From an uncultured Alphaproteobacteria bacterium (GTDB lineage: Bacteria; Pseudomonadota; Alphaproteobacteria; Paracaedibacterales; CAIULA01), in assembly GCA_903899945.1 (NCBI GenBank), contig CAIULA010000033.1, forward strand, positions 62,001 to 126,000: DNA of 64,000 nt, read 5' to 3'. The position numbers and the translations under genes are program-made. Under the pieces are notes generated by a model. That model was not told where the DNA came from. It saw only the letters and a program-made list of their open reading frames with translations, and made no database searches. Below, piece after piece: positions 25,709-36,591 of this stretch. The first letter of the stretch is position 1. Every line of letters begins with the position of its first letter.

Positions 25709-28372
25709 TTATAGTTGACGCGCGATGGATTCAAGTTCAAAACATTCAATCATGTCGCCAACGCGAATGTCATGATAGTTTTCAAATGCCATACCACATT
25801 CATAGCTTTCCTTGACTTCTTTAACTTCGTCTTTAAAACGTTTCAAAGTCTTAAGGTCGCCTTCATGGATCACCACGTTATCACGTAATAGACGCACTTT
25901 GGCTCCACGTTTGACCATGCCTTCGGTGACATAACAACCCGCAATTTTTCCAACTCGGGTAATATTGAACACGTCTCTGATCTCAGCTGTTCCTAAGAAC
26001 TTCTCACGAACTGTTGGCGCCAACATACCGCCCATGATTGCTTTCATGTCATCTAAGACATCATAAATGATGGAATAGTATCTGATTTCAACGCCATCCC
26101 GTTTAGCCATTTCACGGGCTTGTGGGTTCGCACGAACGTTAAAGCCGATGATAATTCCACCAGAAGCTCTGGCAAGGGTTACGTCACTTTCGTTGATACC
26201 ACCAACAGCGCCATGCAAGACGCGGGCTGAAACCTCGGTCGTTGCAAATTTGGAAAGACTGGATGAAATGGCTTCCAAGGATCCTTGTACGTCTGTTTTG
26301 ATAACCAACGGCAATTCGCGGGCCTCGCCGGCGGCAATTTTGGACATCATTTGTTCCATCGAACCACGGGCCGAAGCGACAGCTACGTTTTCACGTTTTC
26401 TGTGTTGACGGTACGCTGTGACTTCACGGGCTTTGTTTTCGTTTTCAACAACAAAGAATTCATCACCGGCTGATGGCATACCATTAAAGCCTAAAACTTC
26501 AACAGGCATCGCAGGCAAAACTTCTTTAACCGGCTGTCCATGGTCGTTTACAAGGGCGCGAACACGGCCCCATTCTGTACCGGCCACGAACAGATCACCA
26601 ACACGAAGTGTTCCGCGTTGGATCAATACGGTTGCAACAGTACCACGTCCTTTGTCCATTTTGGCTTCAACAACAACGCCACTAGCGGTACGATTCGGGT
26701 TGGCCTTAAGGTCCAGAACCTCGGATTGAAGCAAAATTGTTTCTTCTAATTTTTCAAGGTTCAGGCGCTGTTTTGCAGAAACCTCAACGCTCATGACTTC
26801 TCCGCCGTATTCTTCAAGCACGATACCATGTTGAAGAAGTTCGGTTCTGACTCTTTCTGCATTGGCTTCCGGCTTATCCATTTTATTAATGGCAACAACT
26901 ATAGGAACCTTAGCGGCGGTTGCGTGATTAATGGCTTCTAAGGTTTGTTCCATAATTCCATCATCAGCTGCAACAACCAACACAACAATGTCGGTTACGT
27001 TTGCGCCGCGTGCGCGCATTTCACTGAATGCCGCATGACCAGGGGTGTCGATAAAGGTGATTTTCTGACCCGACTTCATGGTTACCTGATAGGCACCAAT
27101 ATGTTGGGTAATTCCGCCTGCTTCTCCGCTTACGATATCTGTTTCTCGTAAAGCATCAAGCAATGAAGTTTTTCCGTGATCAACGTGACCCATGACGGTA
27201 ACAACCGGGGCTCTAGGACGCATATCTTCTGCTGCATCGACATCTCCGCCAAGACCCAGTTCAATATCTGAATCAGCAACACGCTTGAATTTATGACCAA
27301 AATCAGTACAAAGAAGTTCAGCTGTATCTGCATCAATCATCTGGTTAATGGTTACCATTGTCCCAAGTTTCATCAATGCTTTAATAACATCGGCCCCTCG
27401 GACAGCCATACGATTGGCAAGCTCACTCACAGAAATGGTTTCGGGAATAATGACTTCACGGACAATTTTTTGCTGTTCTTGATCATGCCCTTGCATTTTA
27501 AGCTTTTGACGAGCCCGTTTCATGGCTGCTATAGAACGAGTCCGTTCTTCTCCATCATTGTCCAAAACTTTTGTAAGAACATTCCGATGTAGCTTTCTAG
27601 GTGCTTCAACTGTTTTGCGGACGGCTCCTAATAATTTCTTAGTTTCTATGCCACCGCGAACTGCTTTCCGTTGGGCTCCTCCTTCATCCTCTATGTCAAC
27701 ACTATGATTCTTATCGTGTTTTGGTGGGGGAGTATGATGAGATTTTTGTGGAAGATCTTCAATAGGGACTTCAACAGGAATAACAGGTTTTGCCAGACTA
27801 GTCTTTGATGGCCCATAACTGGATGCTCTTAGAATAATAGGCGTAACCGATTCGTGCTGTTTCTTTTTAAAGTCCTGCTGTTTTACAGGAGCCGGTTTTG
27901 GTTTTTCAGAAGTCTGTGTAACGGAAGGCTTATCTTCTTCAGGAGGTAGGGGAGCTGTTTCTATAACCCGGGTAACTACCTCTTCTTCAATGACCTCTGG
28001 TGCTTCAACTTGCTCCAAAGGAGGAGTCGATAGTTCTTGATCGGAAGCATTTGCGTTCAATGCGTCTTGAACAGCTTTCAATCTTGTTTCAAATTCGTCG
28101 TGAGTGAGACGTTTGGAGGTCCTAGAATCAGACGACTCGCCAAAGACGGCTTGTGCTTCACTAATTGACTTATCAGCTGTTTTCTCGTTAAGAGGGATCC
28201 GTTTGCGCTTGACCTCTACCTCAACTGTTTTTGAGCGACCATGTGAAAAGCTTTGCCTAACTTGATCTTTTTCCACAACTTTCTTGAGCTCTAACTTCTT
28301 ACTTAAAGTTAAAGTCTTTTTCTGTCCATTCTCTTGGTCAGTTGGATTCTTAGGATCCGTTTTTTCCGTCAT
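25709..28372 (-). CDS. infB: Translation initiation factor IF-2
   Basis: GTPase that brings fMet-tRNA to the 30S subunit. The first 300 residues are a highly charged, repetitive N-terminal region; then IF2_N, and the G domain from about residue 390 with G1 [13 protein letters not shown]3 DTPGHAAF and G4 NKMD. Domains II, III and IV follow to [15 protein letters not shown] and a conserved end. Its 887 residues are usual for the class. 34 bp after nusA: the small ylxR gene found between them in many relatives is absent. Confidence 0.97.
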   Translation of the reverse strand: MTEKTDPKNPTDQENGQKKTLTLSKKLELKKVVEKDQVRQSFSHGRSKTVEVEVKRKRIPLNEKTADKSISEAQAVFGESSDSRTSKRLTHDEFETRLKAVQDALNANASDQELSTPPLEQVEAPEVIEEEVVTRVIETAPLPPEEDKPSVTQTSEKPKPAPVKQQDFKKKQHESVTPIILRASSYGPSKTSLAKPVIPVEVPIEDLPQKSHHTPPPKHDKNHSVDIEDEGGAQRKAVRGGIETKKLLGAVRKTVEAPRKLHRNVLTKVLDNDGEERTRSIAAMKRARQKLKMQGHDQEQQKIVREVIIPETISVSELANRMAVRGADVIKALMKLGTMVTINQMIDADTAELLCTDFGHKFKRVADSDIELGLGGDVDAAEDMRPRAPVVTVMGHVDHGKTSLLDALRETDIVSGEAGGITQHIGAYQVTMKSGQKITFIDTPGHAAFSEMRARGANVTDIVVLVVAADDGIMEQTLEAINHATAAKVPIVVAINKMDKPEANAERVRTELLQHGIVLEEYGGEVMSVEVSAKQRLNLEKLEETILLQSEVLDLKANPNRTASGVVVEAKMDKGRGTVATVLIQRGTLRVGDLFVAGTEWGRVRALVNDHGQPVKEVLPAMPVEVLGFNGMPSAGDEFFVVENENKAREVTAYRQHRKRENVAVASARGSMEQMMSKIAAGEARELPLVIKTDVQGSLEAISSSLSKFATTEVSARVLHGAVGGINESDVTLARASGGIIIGFNVRANPQAREMAKRDGVEIRYYSIIYDVLDDMKAIMGGMLAPTVREKFLGTAEIRDVFNITRVGKIAGCYVTEGMVKRGAKVRLLRDNVVIHEGDLKTLKRFKDEVKEVKESYECGMAFENYHDIRVGDMIECFELESIARQL

Positions 28373-28406
28373 TCTTTCTTCTTACTTTCATGCTAAGTTA
28401 GCTAAT

Positions 28407-29948
28407 TCATGCATTTTCAGCTTCAAACCAATGTGCGCGTGCTGCCATAATGACTTTATTTGCATCTTCTAGAGATAAAGCATCTTTACCGGTGATGTCT
28501 AATAGTTCGTCACCTGATAATTCCGCTAGATCATCCAAAGTCTTAATTTTTGCCTCAAGAAGCTTTGAAAAGATAGCCGAACTTAAACCTTCTAAGGCCA
28601 ATAGATCAGCGGCCATACCGGCTTCTTTGCATTTTTTCAAAATATCTTGATCTCTTGTTTCAATATATTGACGGGCTCTGTTTTGAAGTTCTTGAGCAAT
28701 CTCGTCATCAAAGCCTTCGATGTTTGAAAATTCAGAAATATCTAGATAGGCAATTTCCTCAATTTTTGAAAATCCTTCTGCAGCTAAAAGTTGAGCGATC
28801 ATCTCATCGACGTCGAGCGCATCTATGAATAACTGGCAGCGGTTGGTGTTTTCTTCTGAGCGACGAGCAATCTCATCCGTCTCTGTCATAATATCAATGT
28901 TCCAACCGGTCAATTGTGAGGCAAGGCGCACATTTTGGCCTCTTCTGCCAATAGCAAGGCTGAGCTGATCTTCAGCAACGACCACGTCAACGCGCTTGGA
29001 TTCTTCGTCAATAACGACTTTCATGATTTCTGCCGGCGCTAATGCGTTGACAACAAAAGTCGCAGGGTTTGCGGACCAAAGGATAATGTCAACCTTTTCG
29101 CCCTGAAGTTCATTGACGACAGCTTGAACACGGGTGCCTCGCATGCCAACGCAAGCACCGACCGGATCAATACCAGGATCTTGAGTATAAACAGCGAATT
29201 TTGCACGACTGCCGGGATCTCTAGCGACAGATTTTACTTCAATAATACCATCGTAAATCTCAGGAACTTCTTGTTCGAAAAGTTTTGCCATAAATTGAGG
29301 ATGAGTTCTCGACAGCGCAACCATAGGGCCTCTGGCCTCTGGTTTTAAGTCGGCGATTAAAACGCGCACCCGATCACCAACACGAAATGTTTCGCGGGGG
29401 ATCAGATCTTCACGACGCAAAACACCTTCGCCACGGCCAATATCCAAAACCACATTGCCAAATTCTACGCGCTTAACAAGCCCGCTAATGATTTCATTAA
29501 TGCGGTCTTTAAATTCTTCAAATTGATGAAGGCGTTCTGCATCTCTGACCTTTTGAACGATAACCTGGCGAGCGCTTTGAGCAGCAACACGGCCAAATTC
29601 GATAGGCGGTAGAATTTCAGTAAGCTCATCGCCAACTTCTGCATCGGGTTCTTGCAGCTTTGCTTCCTCTAGAGAGATTTGAGTTAAGGATTCGGCAATT
29701 CCTTCGACGACAATTCTAACTCTATGGATAGAAACTTCCCCACTGTTACGATCGATTGCTGCACGAATGTCATGCTCGAATCCATATTTCGCTTTCCCTG
29801 CCTTTTGAATGGCTTGCTCCATGGCAGATAAGACTTCTTCCCTTTCAATACCTTTTTCGCGCGCAACGACTTCTGCAACCTGAAGCAATTCGTGACGCGG
29901 CTGATTAACAAGGGCTGATTCTACTGGTTTTATCTTTCTACTAGCCAA
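28407..29948 (-). CDS. nusA: Transcription elongation/antitermination factor NusA
   Basis: Binds RNA polymerase and modulates pausing and termination. The N-terminal domain ([20 protein letters not shown]) is followed by an S1 domain (residues about 140-205), KH1 and KH2 ([20 protein letters not shown] and [14 protein letters not shown]) and two C-terminal acidic helix-hairpin-helix repeats ([13 protein letters not shown]). Length 513. Translation starts at TTG 29948 with AAAGGAT 8 nt upstream; no in-frame ATG is suitable. Second gene of the operon. Confidence 0.96.
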   Translation of the reverse strand: MASRKIKPVESALVNQPRHELLQVAEVVAREKGIEREEVLSAMEQAIQKAGKAKYGFEHDIRAAIDRNSGEVSIHRVRIVVEGIAESLTQISLEEAKLQEPDAEVGDELTEILPPIEFGRVAAQSARQVIVQKVRDAERLHQFEEFKDRINEIISGLVKRVEFGNVVLDIGRGEGVLRREDLIPRETFRVGDRVRVLIADLKPEARGPMVALSRTHPQFMAKLFEQEVPEIYDGIIEVKSVARDPGSRAKFAVYTQDPGIDPVGACVGMRGTRVQAVVNELQGEKVDIILWSANPATFVVNALAPAEIMKVVIDEESKRVDVVVAEDQLSLAIGRRGQNVRLASQLTGWNIDIMTETDEIARRSEENTNRCQLFIDALDVDEMIAQLLAAEGFSKIEEIAYLDISEFSNIEGFDDEIAQELQNRARQYIETRDQDILKKCKEAGMAADLLALEGLSSAIFSKLLEAKIKTLDDLAELSGDELLDITGKDALSLEDANKVIMAARAHWFEAENA

Positions 29949-30016
29949 GGTTCTTATCCTTTATCATTATCATGGATGGTTATAAACTTATTCTCTTTAT
30001 CGTCTTTTATAGTCGA

Positions 30017-30490
30017 TTAAAAGGTCACATGTAAACGTGCGATGCGAATATCACTATAAGGGATGTTGAAAATGGGTTGTTCATCTTTTTCTGGATTTTC
30101 TATTATTATTGTTATATCTGTTTCTGTCGCAGATTCCAACTTTCCTTGAAAGGTTTTACGATTTCTAATCGCTTGTGTTGTTTTGACAACAACGTCATTC
30201 CCTACAAATCTTTGATAGTCTTTCACTTTTACAAGAGGACGCTCTAGCCCTGGTGATGATACTTCTAATACGTAAGAACCAGTGATAGCGTTTTCCACAT
30301 CCAATTGCACTGAAATTAAACGACTGGCAGTTGCGCAATCATCTACAGTAATCGGTTGTTCATCAATTCTTTCAATCATAATCTGCAGAACTCTTCTGAT
30401 GTTTCCGCTGAGTTGAATCCGAACAACACTATACCCTTTATCTAAAAGGGATTCTGCTATAATATTCTCAATGCGTTCAATAATATCCAC
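30017..30490 (-). CDS. rimP: Ribosome maturation factor RimP
   Basis: 30S assembly factor. YVLEVSSPGLERPL near residue 77 is the RimP signature, with GYSVVRIQLSG at the N-terminus and an Sm-like C-terminal domain ending IPYSDIRIARLHVTF. Length 157. First gene of rimP-nusA-infB-rbfA, 68 bp before nusA, and divergent from tsaB. Confidence 0.95.
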   Translation of the reverse strand: MDIIERIENIIAESLLDKGYSVVRIQLSGNIRRVLQIMIERIDEQPITVDDCATASRLISVQLDVENAITGSYVLEVSSPGLERPLVKVKDYQRFVGNDVVVKTTQAIRNRKTFQGKLESATETDITIIIENPEKDEQPIFNIPYSDIRIARLHVTF

Positions 30491-30623
30491 GAAGGATCCT
30501 TTTTTCCTTTGGCAAGTATGACTTTAGTATTGTCTAAAGAAATTACATAGGCCACATTCTGTACACTGAAAATGTATGGATTTACTTATAGAAATTCAAG
30601 CTTTTTATGAAAAAATAAACATT

Positions 30624-31274
30624 ATGACGATTTTATCCTTTCACCTGCAGCAAAATCAATGCTTTGTCGCCATTGAAACAAATGGGCAAACGATAGCTCG
30701 TAGATTAACAATGCAGGCTGGAGAAACACAAGGAATGGTTTTGGTTCCTTTCATTCAAAAAGTGTGGAAGGAAGCAGATTGTTCACCCATTACGGCATTA
30801 ATTGCGCCAAGAGGCCCTGGATCTTTTACAGGCCTTAGGGTTGTTTTGGCGGCAGCACAAGGATTATCATTAGCGTTTCCAAAGGCTAAAGTGTTTGCAC
30901 CAACCCATTTTGATGTTCTGAATTTCGCCGCAAAAATGTATACAGATAAACCCTGTATCGTGTTAATTGATTCAAAAAAGGGCGATTTTTATGGACAGAT
31001 TTTTTCTCAAAACGGCGTTGAGTCTCCTCTTGAATACACAATTGATCAGGTGAAGGAACTGTTGATCAATAATCGTGAGCTAATGGTTATCTCAGATTTT
31101 GAGTCCCCTATAGATGACCTATTTCAAGAAAGATGGATTCCTTTTGATAAAAATTTAGCGGCCTGTCAGATCGAATTTTATAAAACCTGTTCTTTAAAGG
31201 AGACTTTAGAATACCGGCAACTCCACCCTTACTACCTTCATTTGCCGCACTATGTTAAAAGAAAACCAGTATAG
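30624..31274 (+). CDS. tsaB: tRNA threonylcarbamoyladenosine synthesis protein TsaB
   Basis: Partner of TsaD/TsaE in making t6A37. ASKHA-like fold with the family motif GPGSFTGLRVVLAAAQGLSL near residue 70. ATG 30624 is preferred over an upstream ATG at 30576 because TsaB proteins begin directly with the first beta-strand (here MTILSFHLQQ). The usual strand-1 Asp-Thr/Ser (DTS) is replaced by HLQ, consistent with TsaB not being catalytic. It overlaps rimI by 23 nt, a pairing common in alphaproteobacteria. Confidence 0.9.
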   Translation: MTILSFHLQQNQCFVAIETNGQTIARRLTMQAGETQGMVLVPFIQKVWKEADCSPITALIAPRGPGSFTGLRVVLAAAQGLSLAFPKAKVFAPTHFDVLNFAAKMYTDKPCIVLIDSKKGDFYGQIFSQNGVESPLEYTIDQVKELLINNRELMVISDFESPIDDLFQERWIPFDKNLAACQIEFYKTCSLKETLEYRQLHPYYLHLPHYVKRKPV

Positions 31275-31722
31275 ACTTATGCCAATTGTGGCAGAAGACG
31301 CTGAAACTTTGGCGTTAATTCATGCAGAATGTTTCTTAGGGCAGCAGATCTGGTCAAAGGATTCATTTGAGGACTTTTTCACGTCCAACAACAGTTGGGG
31401 GCGTGTTCTTGGATGGCTCGTTGTTCAGGGTGAACAGCATTTTGGTTTTATTTTGGCCAGAAGAATTGTTCAAGAATGCGAGATTTTAACTTTTGCCGTA
31501 AAACCAGACTTTCAAGGGAAAGGAATTGGCCGTTTGTTATTAAGGCGTCTTTTAGAGGAAATGGAAATCCCTATATTTTTAGAGGTTGCTACGGATAATC
31601 TTGCTGCTATCAGTCTATATGAATCAGAAGGTTTTGAAGTCCTGACTGTTCGCCGTAATTATTATGAAGCAGAACCTGGCGAAGCACGAAAAGATGCATA
31701 TTTGATGCGGTGTAGGAAATAG
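31252..31722 (+). CDS. rimI: Ribosomal-protein-alanine N-acetyltransferase (GNAT)
   Basis: GNAT fold with the acetyl-CoA pyrophosphate loop FQGKGIGRLLL near residue 85 and LEVATDNLAAISLYESEGFEVLTVRRNYY near 111, typical of RimI, which acetylates the N-terminus of ribosomal protein S18. Length 156. Its start lies within tsaB, so the two are co-translated. The exact substrate cannot be read from sequence. Confidence 0.9.
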   Translation: MLKENQYRLMPIVAEDAETLALIHAECFLGQQIWSKDSFEDFFTSNNSWGRVLGWLVVQGEQHFGFILARRIVQECEILTFAVKPDFQGKGIGRLLLRRLLEEMEIPIFLEVATDNLAAISLYESEGFEVLTVRRNYYEAEPGEARKDAYLMRCRK

Positions 31723-31852
31723 AAATTTTTAAAAGATACTTGATTTGTCTGTTTTTCTTGTGATACGGGTTATTTCAATTTTTTAATTTGAATTTACAAT
31801 TTAAATAACTATCTATTACTTAGAATAAAAAATCTTAAACTAGTGGTTGTCG

Positions 31853-32224
31853 ATGATAAGAATATTGATTCTTTGTTTGTGCTTTTTTCTAAATGCATTT
31901 GGTGCTGATCAGGAAAATATTCGACCTAACGGTGGTCGTTATTATGGGATAAAATTACCGCCTCTTGAGAAAAAGAAATCCCCCGAAGCGAATAGGACGG
32001 AAGTGCAAATCTATGAAAAAGAAGCTTCTTTATTGCCGCCTTTAAGAGATCAAGAATGCAAAACAAAAGCAGTTCTTAAGTTGCAACCACTTGTTTTAAT
32101 CAATGCCGGAGGAACGAAAGATCTAAGTGACTCTGTTGGTGATATGCTTTTACGGTCTAGATGGGCTTCTGAATTATTACCCTCTAGCGAGCTGCTAATC
32201 ATGATGCCCCTGCATTTTAATTGA
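31853..32224 (+). CDS. Small secreted protein, 123 aa, unknown
   Basis: The start is ATG 31853 (a TTG lies 6 nt upstream in frame). Residues 1-18 form a signal peptide (MIRILILCLCFFLNAFG, then AD). The mature part is basic with a single Cys and no recognised domain. It ends 12 bp before a second small secreted gene, so they are likely cotranscribed. Similar in style to the other exported orphans here, with no visible sequence match to them. Confidence 0.6.
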   Translation: MIRILILCLCFFLNAFGADQENIRPNGGRYYGIKLPPLEKKKSPEANRTEVQIYEKEASLLPPLRDQECKTKAVLKLQPLVLINAGGTKDLSDSVGDMLLRSRWASELLPSSELLIMMPLHFN

Positions 32225-32236
32225 TGAGGAATAAAA

Positions 32237-32746
32237 ATGATGAAATTAGCAATTCTTTGTTTTCTTCTTTTTTCACAATTGTATGCGATGGAGGATGAGA
32301 GTCGTCTAGACCAGTTTTCTTCATCAGGTAAGCTTTCTTCGGGAGAGTTGCATCAAAGTACCTTTCCAGATGAATCTGACTCCAAAGAAACGTCTGCGGT
32401 TGAAAAGTTTCGTAAACGCGTAACGTTTGCTGAGGGTATTGTTGAGAGAGGGCCAAGTCTAGATTTTAAACTTCGCAAGAGTGGTTTTCTTTCTAGAGAA
32501 AAGGAGATGCGTTCATTTCTAAGCACTATCCCTATTCGTTCTGATGAAAAAGTAAGAAAAGGAATAGCGGGTCGCTTTAACGCTATAGTTACCGAGTCCT
32601 CCATGAAAGTTAAAGCTAGAGCTGGAGATGAGAGAGCTGCAGAAGAAGATCTGAAAGCTATTGCTTTTTCTGATCCCGAAATTTCAATTACTTCTAATGC
32701 AGGGATAGCAGCAAGGGAGGATGAAGAAGAAGGCTGGTCTGATTAA
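32237..32746 (+). CDS. Small secreted acidic protein, 169 aa, unknown
   Basis: Signal peptide at residues 1-17 (MMKLAILCFLLFSQLYA), then a Ser/Glu-rich, probably largely disordered mature part without Cys, ending EDEEEGWSD. GAGGAATAAAA before the ATG is a good ribosome site. Second of a two-gene pair of exported orphans between rimI and rph. No domain recognised. Confidence 0.65.
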   Translation: MMKLAILCFLLFSQLYAMEDESRLDQFSSSGKLSSGELHQSTFPDESDSKETSAVEKFRKRVTFAEGIVERGPSLDFKLRKSGFLSREKEMRSFLSTIPIRSDEKVRKGIAGRFNAIVTESSMKVKARAGDERAAEEDLKAIAFSDPEISITSNAGIAAREDEEEGWSD

Positions 32747-32834
32747 GAACCTTAAAGAAATAACTTATTGCTCAGTCCTTTAAAACCCTTTACCATCAGG
32801 CCACGAAATAGTCTTAAAGGGTTTATAAAGGGTT

Positions 32835-33557
32835 ATGCCGCGTATTCAAAATCGAAAATTAGATGAATTAAGATCAGTGTTTTTAGGTCCTAGCTTTGTC
32901 AAGTATGCAGAAGGGTCTTGTTTCGTTAAATTTGGTGATACGCACGTCATTTGCGCGGCAACTATCGAAGAAAAAGTCCCTCCCTTTTTAAGAAATACAG
33001 GTTCCGGATGGATCACAGCTGAATACGGTATGTTACCACGTTCGTCCCATGAGCGCATCGAACGCGAAGCTGCCAGGGGGAAACAATCCGGCCGTACTCA
33101 AGAAATTCAACGTTTAATCGGCAGGGCTTTAAGATCTGTTGTTGATCTAAAGGCACTTGGCGAACGGCAAATCAAAATTGACTGTGACGTTTTGCAAGCC
33201 GATGGCGGCACCCGTACTGCAAGCATTACAGGGGCGTATGTGGCTTTGCATCAGGCCTTAAACAGACTTGTTGAGCAGAAAAAGCTAAAAGTATTGCCGA
33301 TCACAGATCAAATTTCTGCGGTTTCATGCGGCATTGTGGACGGTGAACCTATGCTCGATTTAAATTATCACGAAGATTCAGGCGCGCAAGTTGATGCTAA
33401 CTTTGTCATTACAGGCCAAGGTAAATTGGTCGAGGTTCAAGCAGCAGCTGAAAAAGAACCTTTTTCTGAAAATGAATTTGCTCAACTTTTGAAACTTGCA
33501 AAACAGGGAACCGAAGAATTAAATAAATTACAACGCCAAGCCTTGAAGCTGGATTGA
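32835..33557 (+). CDS. rph: Ribonuclease PH
   Basis: Phosphorolytic 3'-5' exoribonuclease trimming tRNA 3' ends. [18 protein letters not shown] near 26, [17 protein letters not shown] near 58, [15 protein letters not shown] near 87 and [19 protein letters not shown] near 114 are diagnostic. Length 240 is exact for the family. A palindromic repeat lies just downstream. Confidence 0.97.
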   Translation: MPRIQNRKLDELRSVFLGPSFVKYAEGSCFVKFGDTHVICAATIEEKVPPFLRNTGSGWITAEYGMLPRSSHERIEREAARGKQSGRTQEIQRLIGRALRSVVDLKALGERQIKIDCDVLQADGGTRTASITGAYVALHQALNRLVEQKKLKVLPITDQISAVSCGIVDGEPMLDLNYHEDSGAQVDANFVITGQGKLVEVQAAAEKEPFSENEFAQLLKLAKQGTEELNKLQRQALKLD

Positions 33558-33598
33558 TATAGTTAGCCTCACTAACAATTTAAAGAGATAATAAATAC

Positions 33599-33658
33599 AG
33601 TCTTCCTCGTGCTTGACTCGAGGATCCATGGACCCTATGGTCAAGCCATAGGGAAACT
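33599..33658. repeat. Double-hairpin palindromic repeat, back-to-back arrangement
   Basis: The first unit runs into GAGGATCCAT (stem TCCTCG, loop with GCTTGAC), directly followed by GGACCC (stem CCCTATGG, loop TCAAG) ending in GGGAAACT. The two units are mirror images, so the whole 60 bp is a dyad of two hairpins. It lies between rph and hemE. Confidence 0.75.
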
Positions 33659-33716
33659 GGAACAAAGAGGGTAGAGTTTTTTCCCTCATGAATTTTTTAG
33701 GAGATTAGCTTATACC

Positions 33717-34748
33717 ATGGATAATCAACCCGCCCTTGTCGAAGCCTTAAGGGGTATCTCCAAGGCTCCTCCGCCGATTTGGTTGATGCGGCAAGCAGGC
33801 CGATATTTGCCTGAGTATATGGCTGAACGGCAAAAATTTCCTGATTTTATGGAGTTTTGTTTTAACAGCGACGTTGTGACCAAAGTCACTCTGCAACCTA
33901 TTGAACGGTTCGATTTTGACGCGGCTATTATCTTTAGCGATATTCTTACAATTCCTCATTTTCTGGGACAAACGGTTAAGTTTGAAAAGGGTCATGGACC
34001 CATTCTTGCAAGGGTTGAATGGGACCACTTTTTGAAAAACGGAAAAAACAAGGATTTATCACCTGAATACCAACCGCTATTTAAAGCAATTCAAGATGTG
34101 AAAAGCGCTTTGCCTTCAGGCAAGGCATTAATCGGCTTTGCGGGTTCATCTTGGACGATTGCAACTTACATGATTGGTGGTGGTAAATCCAAGGACTTTT
34201 CTGAAATTGTCAAATTTGCCGAAACGGAAACTGAAATATTTAATGAAATCTTGGATCTTTTGACGGATCAAGTCACCTGGCTACTTTTGGGGCAAATTAA
34301 GGCAGGCTGTGATGTTGTTCAGATTTTTGATTCATGGGCGGCAGCCGTTCCGGCCCAGCATCGTGAGCAGTGGTTATGGCAGCCTCTTCGAAAAATTTAT
34401 AACGCTCTAAAGGCCGTTTATCCAGAAACGCCAATTATTTATTATGGAAAGGGTGTTTCTTTGGATTATCCGAAACTGATCTCAGACCTTTCTGATTTAT
34501 GTTTTGGCTTGGATCAATCGGTAGATGTAAAATGGGCCCATAGTACCATTCAAAAGTTTGCCCCTGTACAAGGCAACTTGGATCCTGAAAAACTAGTAAC
34601 GGGTGACTTTGAAAAGGATGTCCGCGGTATTTTGGAAAACTTAAGCGCTGGGCCTTTTGTTTTTAACCTGGGTCACGGCATCTTGCCTGCAACTCCCATA
34701 CAGCATGTCCACCGGTTGATTGAGTTGATTAGAAATCAGAAATCCTAA
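33717..34748 (+). CDS. hemE: Uroporphyrinogen decarboxylase
   Basis: Converts uroporphyrinogen III to coproporphyrinogen III in heme synthesis. The N-terminal signature PIWLMRQAGRYLPEY near residue 20 carries the essential Arg residues, and SDILTIPHFLG near 74 the catalytic Asp. GFAGSSWTIATYMI near 141 and NLGHGILP near the end also fit. Length 343 is typical. A good GGAG site is at 33701. Confidence 0.97.
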   Translation: MDNQPALVEALRGISKAPPPIWLMRQAGRYLPEYMAERQKFPDFMEFCFNSDVVTKVTLQPIERFDFDAAIIFSDILTIPHFLGQTVKFEKGHGPILARVEWDHFLKNGKNKDLSPEYQPLFKAIQDVKSALPSGKALIGFAGSSWTIATYMIGGGKSKDFSEIVKFAETETEIFNEILDLLTDQVTWLLLGQIKAGCDVVQIFDSWAAAVPAQHREQWLWQPLRKIYNALKAVYPETPIIYYGKGVSLDYPKLISDLSDLCFGLDQSVDVKWAHSTIQKFAPVQGNLDPEKLVTGDFEKDVRGILENLSAGPFVFNLGHGILPATPIQHVHRLIELIRNQKS

Positions 34749-34865
34749 AATCTTGTCTGTATATTTTACCGAACTTGTGATTGTTTTTATTAACCGTTAC
34801 TAATTAAAATCCTTGTTGGTCAGTTATAACTGTCATTTATGGATAAAATTAGTTACGCTTAAAGA

Positions 34866-36266
34866 ATGAATGATGAAACCCAAGATCTTGAACAGTATAT
34901 AGACCATCCTAAGTGGTACGGTCCATCCGAAGGTGTGATGGAGCAGGTCCGTCATTCCTTATTGGTGGATGATGCCAGCGCCATTACAATTCTGATTAGG
35001 TCTCTTCATCCAGCCGATGTTGCGGTTATTATTGAAAATCTATCATCAGATGATCGAACCCGGTTTATAGAACTGGTTCATGATCAGCTTGATCCTGAAA
35101 TTTTACCAGAGATGTATGCTGATGTACGTGCTGAAATCTTAAGGCATCTTTCAGATGAAGAAATTGCTGAGGCACTTGTCCGGCTTGATAGTGATGACGC
35201 GCTTTCGGTTTTAAATGAATTGGATGAAGACCACCAAAAGATTGTTTTACAAGACCTACCAGAAGACCAGCGCCTAAAACTTGAACAAAGCTTAACCTAT
35301 CCCGAATACTCAGCGGGTCGCTTGATGCAGCGCGAGATGGTGGTGATGAGATCCAACTGGACCATTCAAAAAACAATCGATATGTTAAGGGCCCCTAAGA
35401 AAAGTCGTTTTTCATTTCCCGAAACATTCTATGAGATTTTTATAGTCAGCAAAGATTATAAGCCTGTTGGAAAAATTGCTTTAAACAGTTTGTTTAAATA
35501 TTCAGAAAACACAACGCTTCAGGAAATTATGGACAAAGACGTAAAGTCGATTCCCCTAACGATGCATCAAGAAGACGTGGGTTTTCTTTTTCGTCAATAT
35601 AGCTTTGTGACAGCGCCTGTTGTGGACTATAAGGGCCGTTTGGTTGGAATGATTACAATCGACGATGTTTTAACGGTAATGGAAGAAGAGGCTACAGAGG
35701 ATATCATGAAACTAGGCGGTGTGGGTGAATCAGACTTTCACGCTAGCACTTTGAATACGACTATTTCTAGGCTTAGGTGGCTGCTTGTTACCTTTATTGA
35801 TACGCTTTTAGCCTCTGCCGTGATTTATCAGTTTCAGGGAATCTTAGAGAAAAAAGTAGCTTTAGCCATTTTGATGCCGATTGTAGCAGCGATGGGTGGT
35901 AATGCGGGCATGCAAGGGGTAACTGTAATGGTTCGTGCGCTTGCAACCCATGAATTTAGAACCACGCGGATATGGTCAATTATTGGCAAAGAGCTAAGAG
36001 TAGGGCTGATCAATGGTCTGGTTTTTGCCAGTCTTTTGGCCAGTATCGCCAGCTTTTGGTTCCAGGATATAACTCTTGGTCTGGTTTTAGCGGCAGCTAT
36101 GGTTTTTAATATTGTGTGGGCGGCATTGGCTGGCACAGGATTACCTATCCTTCTTTATCGTTTTGGTTTTGATCCTGCGATCAGTTCAGGACCTCTTTTG
36201 ACAACCACGACAGATGTTTTGGGATTTGCTGTTTTCTTAGGTCTTGCGACACTGGTTTTGGGTTAG
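34866..36266 (+). CDS. mgtE: MgtE-type magnesium transporter
   Basis: Mg2+ channel of the inner membrane. The order is right: an N-terminal superhelical MgtE_N domain (LHPADVAVIIENLSSDDR near 46), two CBS domains (about 150-275) and five membrane segments from about residue 305, with the conserved PIVAAMGGNAGMQ in TM2 and a final GFAVFLGLATL. Length 466 is typical. It overlaps the convergent DUF952 gene by 4 nt. Confidence 0.94.
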   Translation: MNDETQDLEQYIDHPKWYGPSEGVMEQVRHSLLVDDASAITILIRSLHPADVAVIIENLSSDDRTRFIELVHDQLDPEILPEMYADVRAEILRHLSDEEIAEALVRLDSDDALSVLNELDEDHQKIVLQDLPEDQRLKLEQSLTYPEYSAGRLMQREMVVMRSNWTIQKTIDMLRAPKKSRFSFPETFYEIFIVSKDYKPVGKIALNSLFKYSENTTLQEIMDKDVKSIPLTMHQEDVGFLFRQYSFVTAPVVDYKGRLVGMITIDDVLTVMEEEATEDIMKLGGVGESDFHASTLNTTISRLRWLLVTFIDTLLASAVIYQFQGILEKKVALAILMPIVAAMGGNAGMQGVTVMVRALATHEFRTTRIWSIIGKELRVGLINGLVFASLLASIASFWFQDITLGLVLAAAMVFNIVWAALAGTGLPILLYRFGFDPAISSGPLLTTTTDVLGFAVFLGLATLVLG

Positions 36267-36574
36267 GCGATTTTTTCTTGCTTGATAACAGCATGAATTG
36301 GCAAAGGGCCGTAAATATGCGGAAAAATCTGGCCTGAACGGGGTGATTTTTCCCATTTCAGATGTTGTTTGATTACGCTTGTATCAATAGTCAAAAGGAT
36401 CACGTCGGTTTGGCCGTCAAAAAATTTATCAAGGGTGCCTTGAATTTGATCCATTGTTGAGCAATGTATATACCCATCTGCCTGGTCCAAAGCGGACCCT
36501 TTATAAATCCCTTCCTTTTTATAAGCTTCCCATTCTGCAGACAAGGCAAGTTTATAGATGGCTGGATTGTCCAT
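36263..36574 (-). CDS. DUF952 family protein
   Basis: About 103 residues. IYKLALSAEWEAYKKEGIYKGSALDQADGYIH is split here by motif: WEAYKKEGIYKGSALD, then DGYIHCSTMDQ, LLTIDT and a C-terminal FPHIYGPLP, all family marks of DUF952. ATG 36574 has GGAG 6 nt upstream; ATG 36586 is the alternative. Biochemical role unknown for the family. It follows phhA by 18 nt on the same strand. Confidence 0.82.
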   Translation of the reverse strand: MDNPAIYKLALSAEWEAYKKEGIYKGSALDQADGYIHCSTMDQIQGTLDKFFDGQTDVILLTIDTSVIKQHLKWEKSPRSGQIFPHIYGPLPIHAVIKQEKIA

Positions 36575-36591
36575 TGTTAGCTCCATAATAA

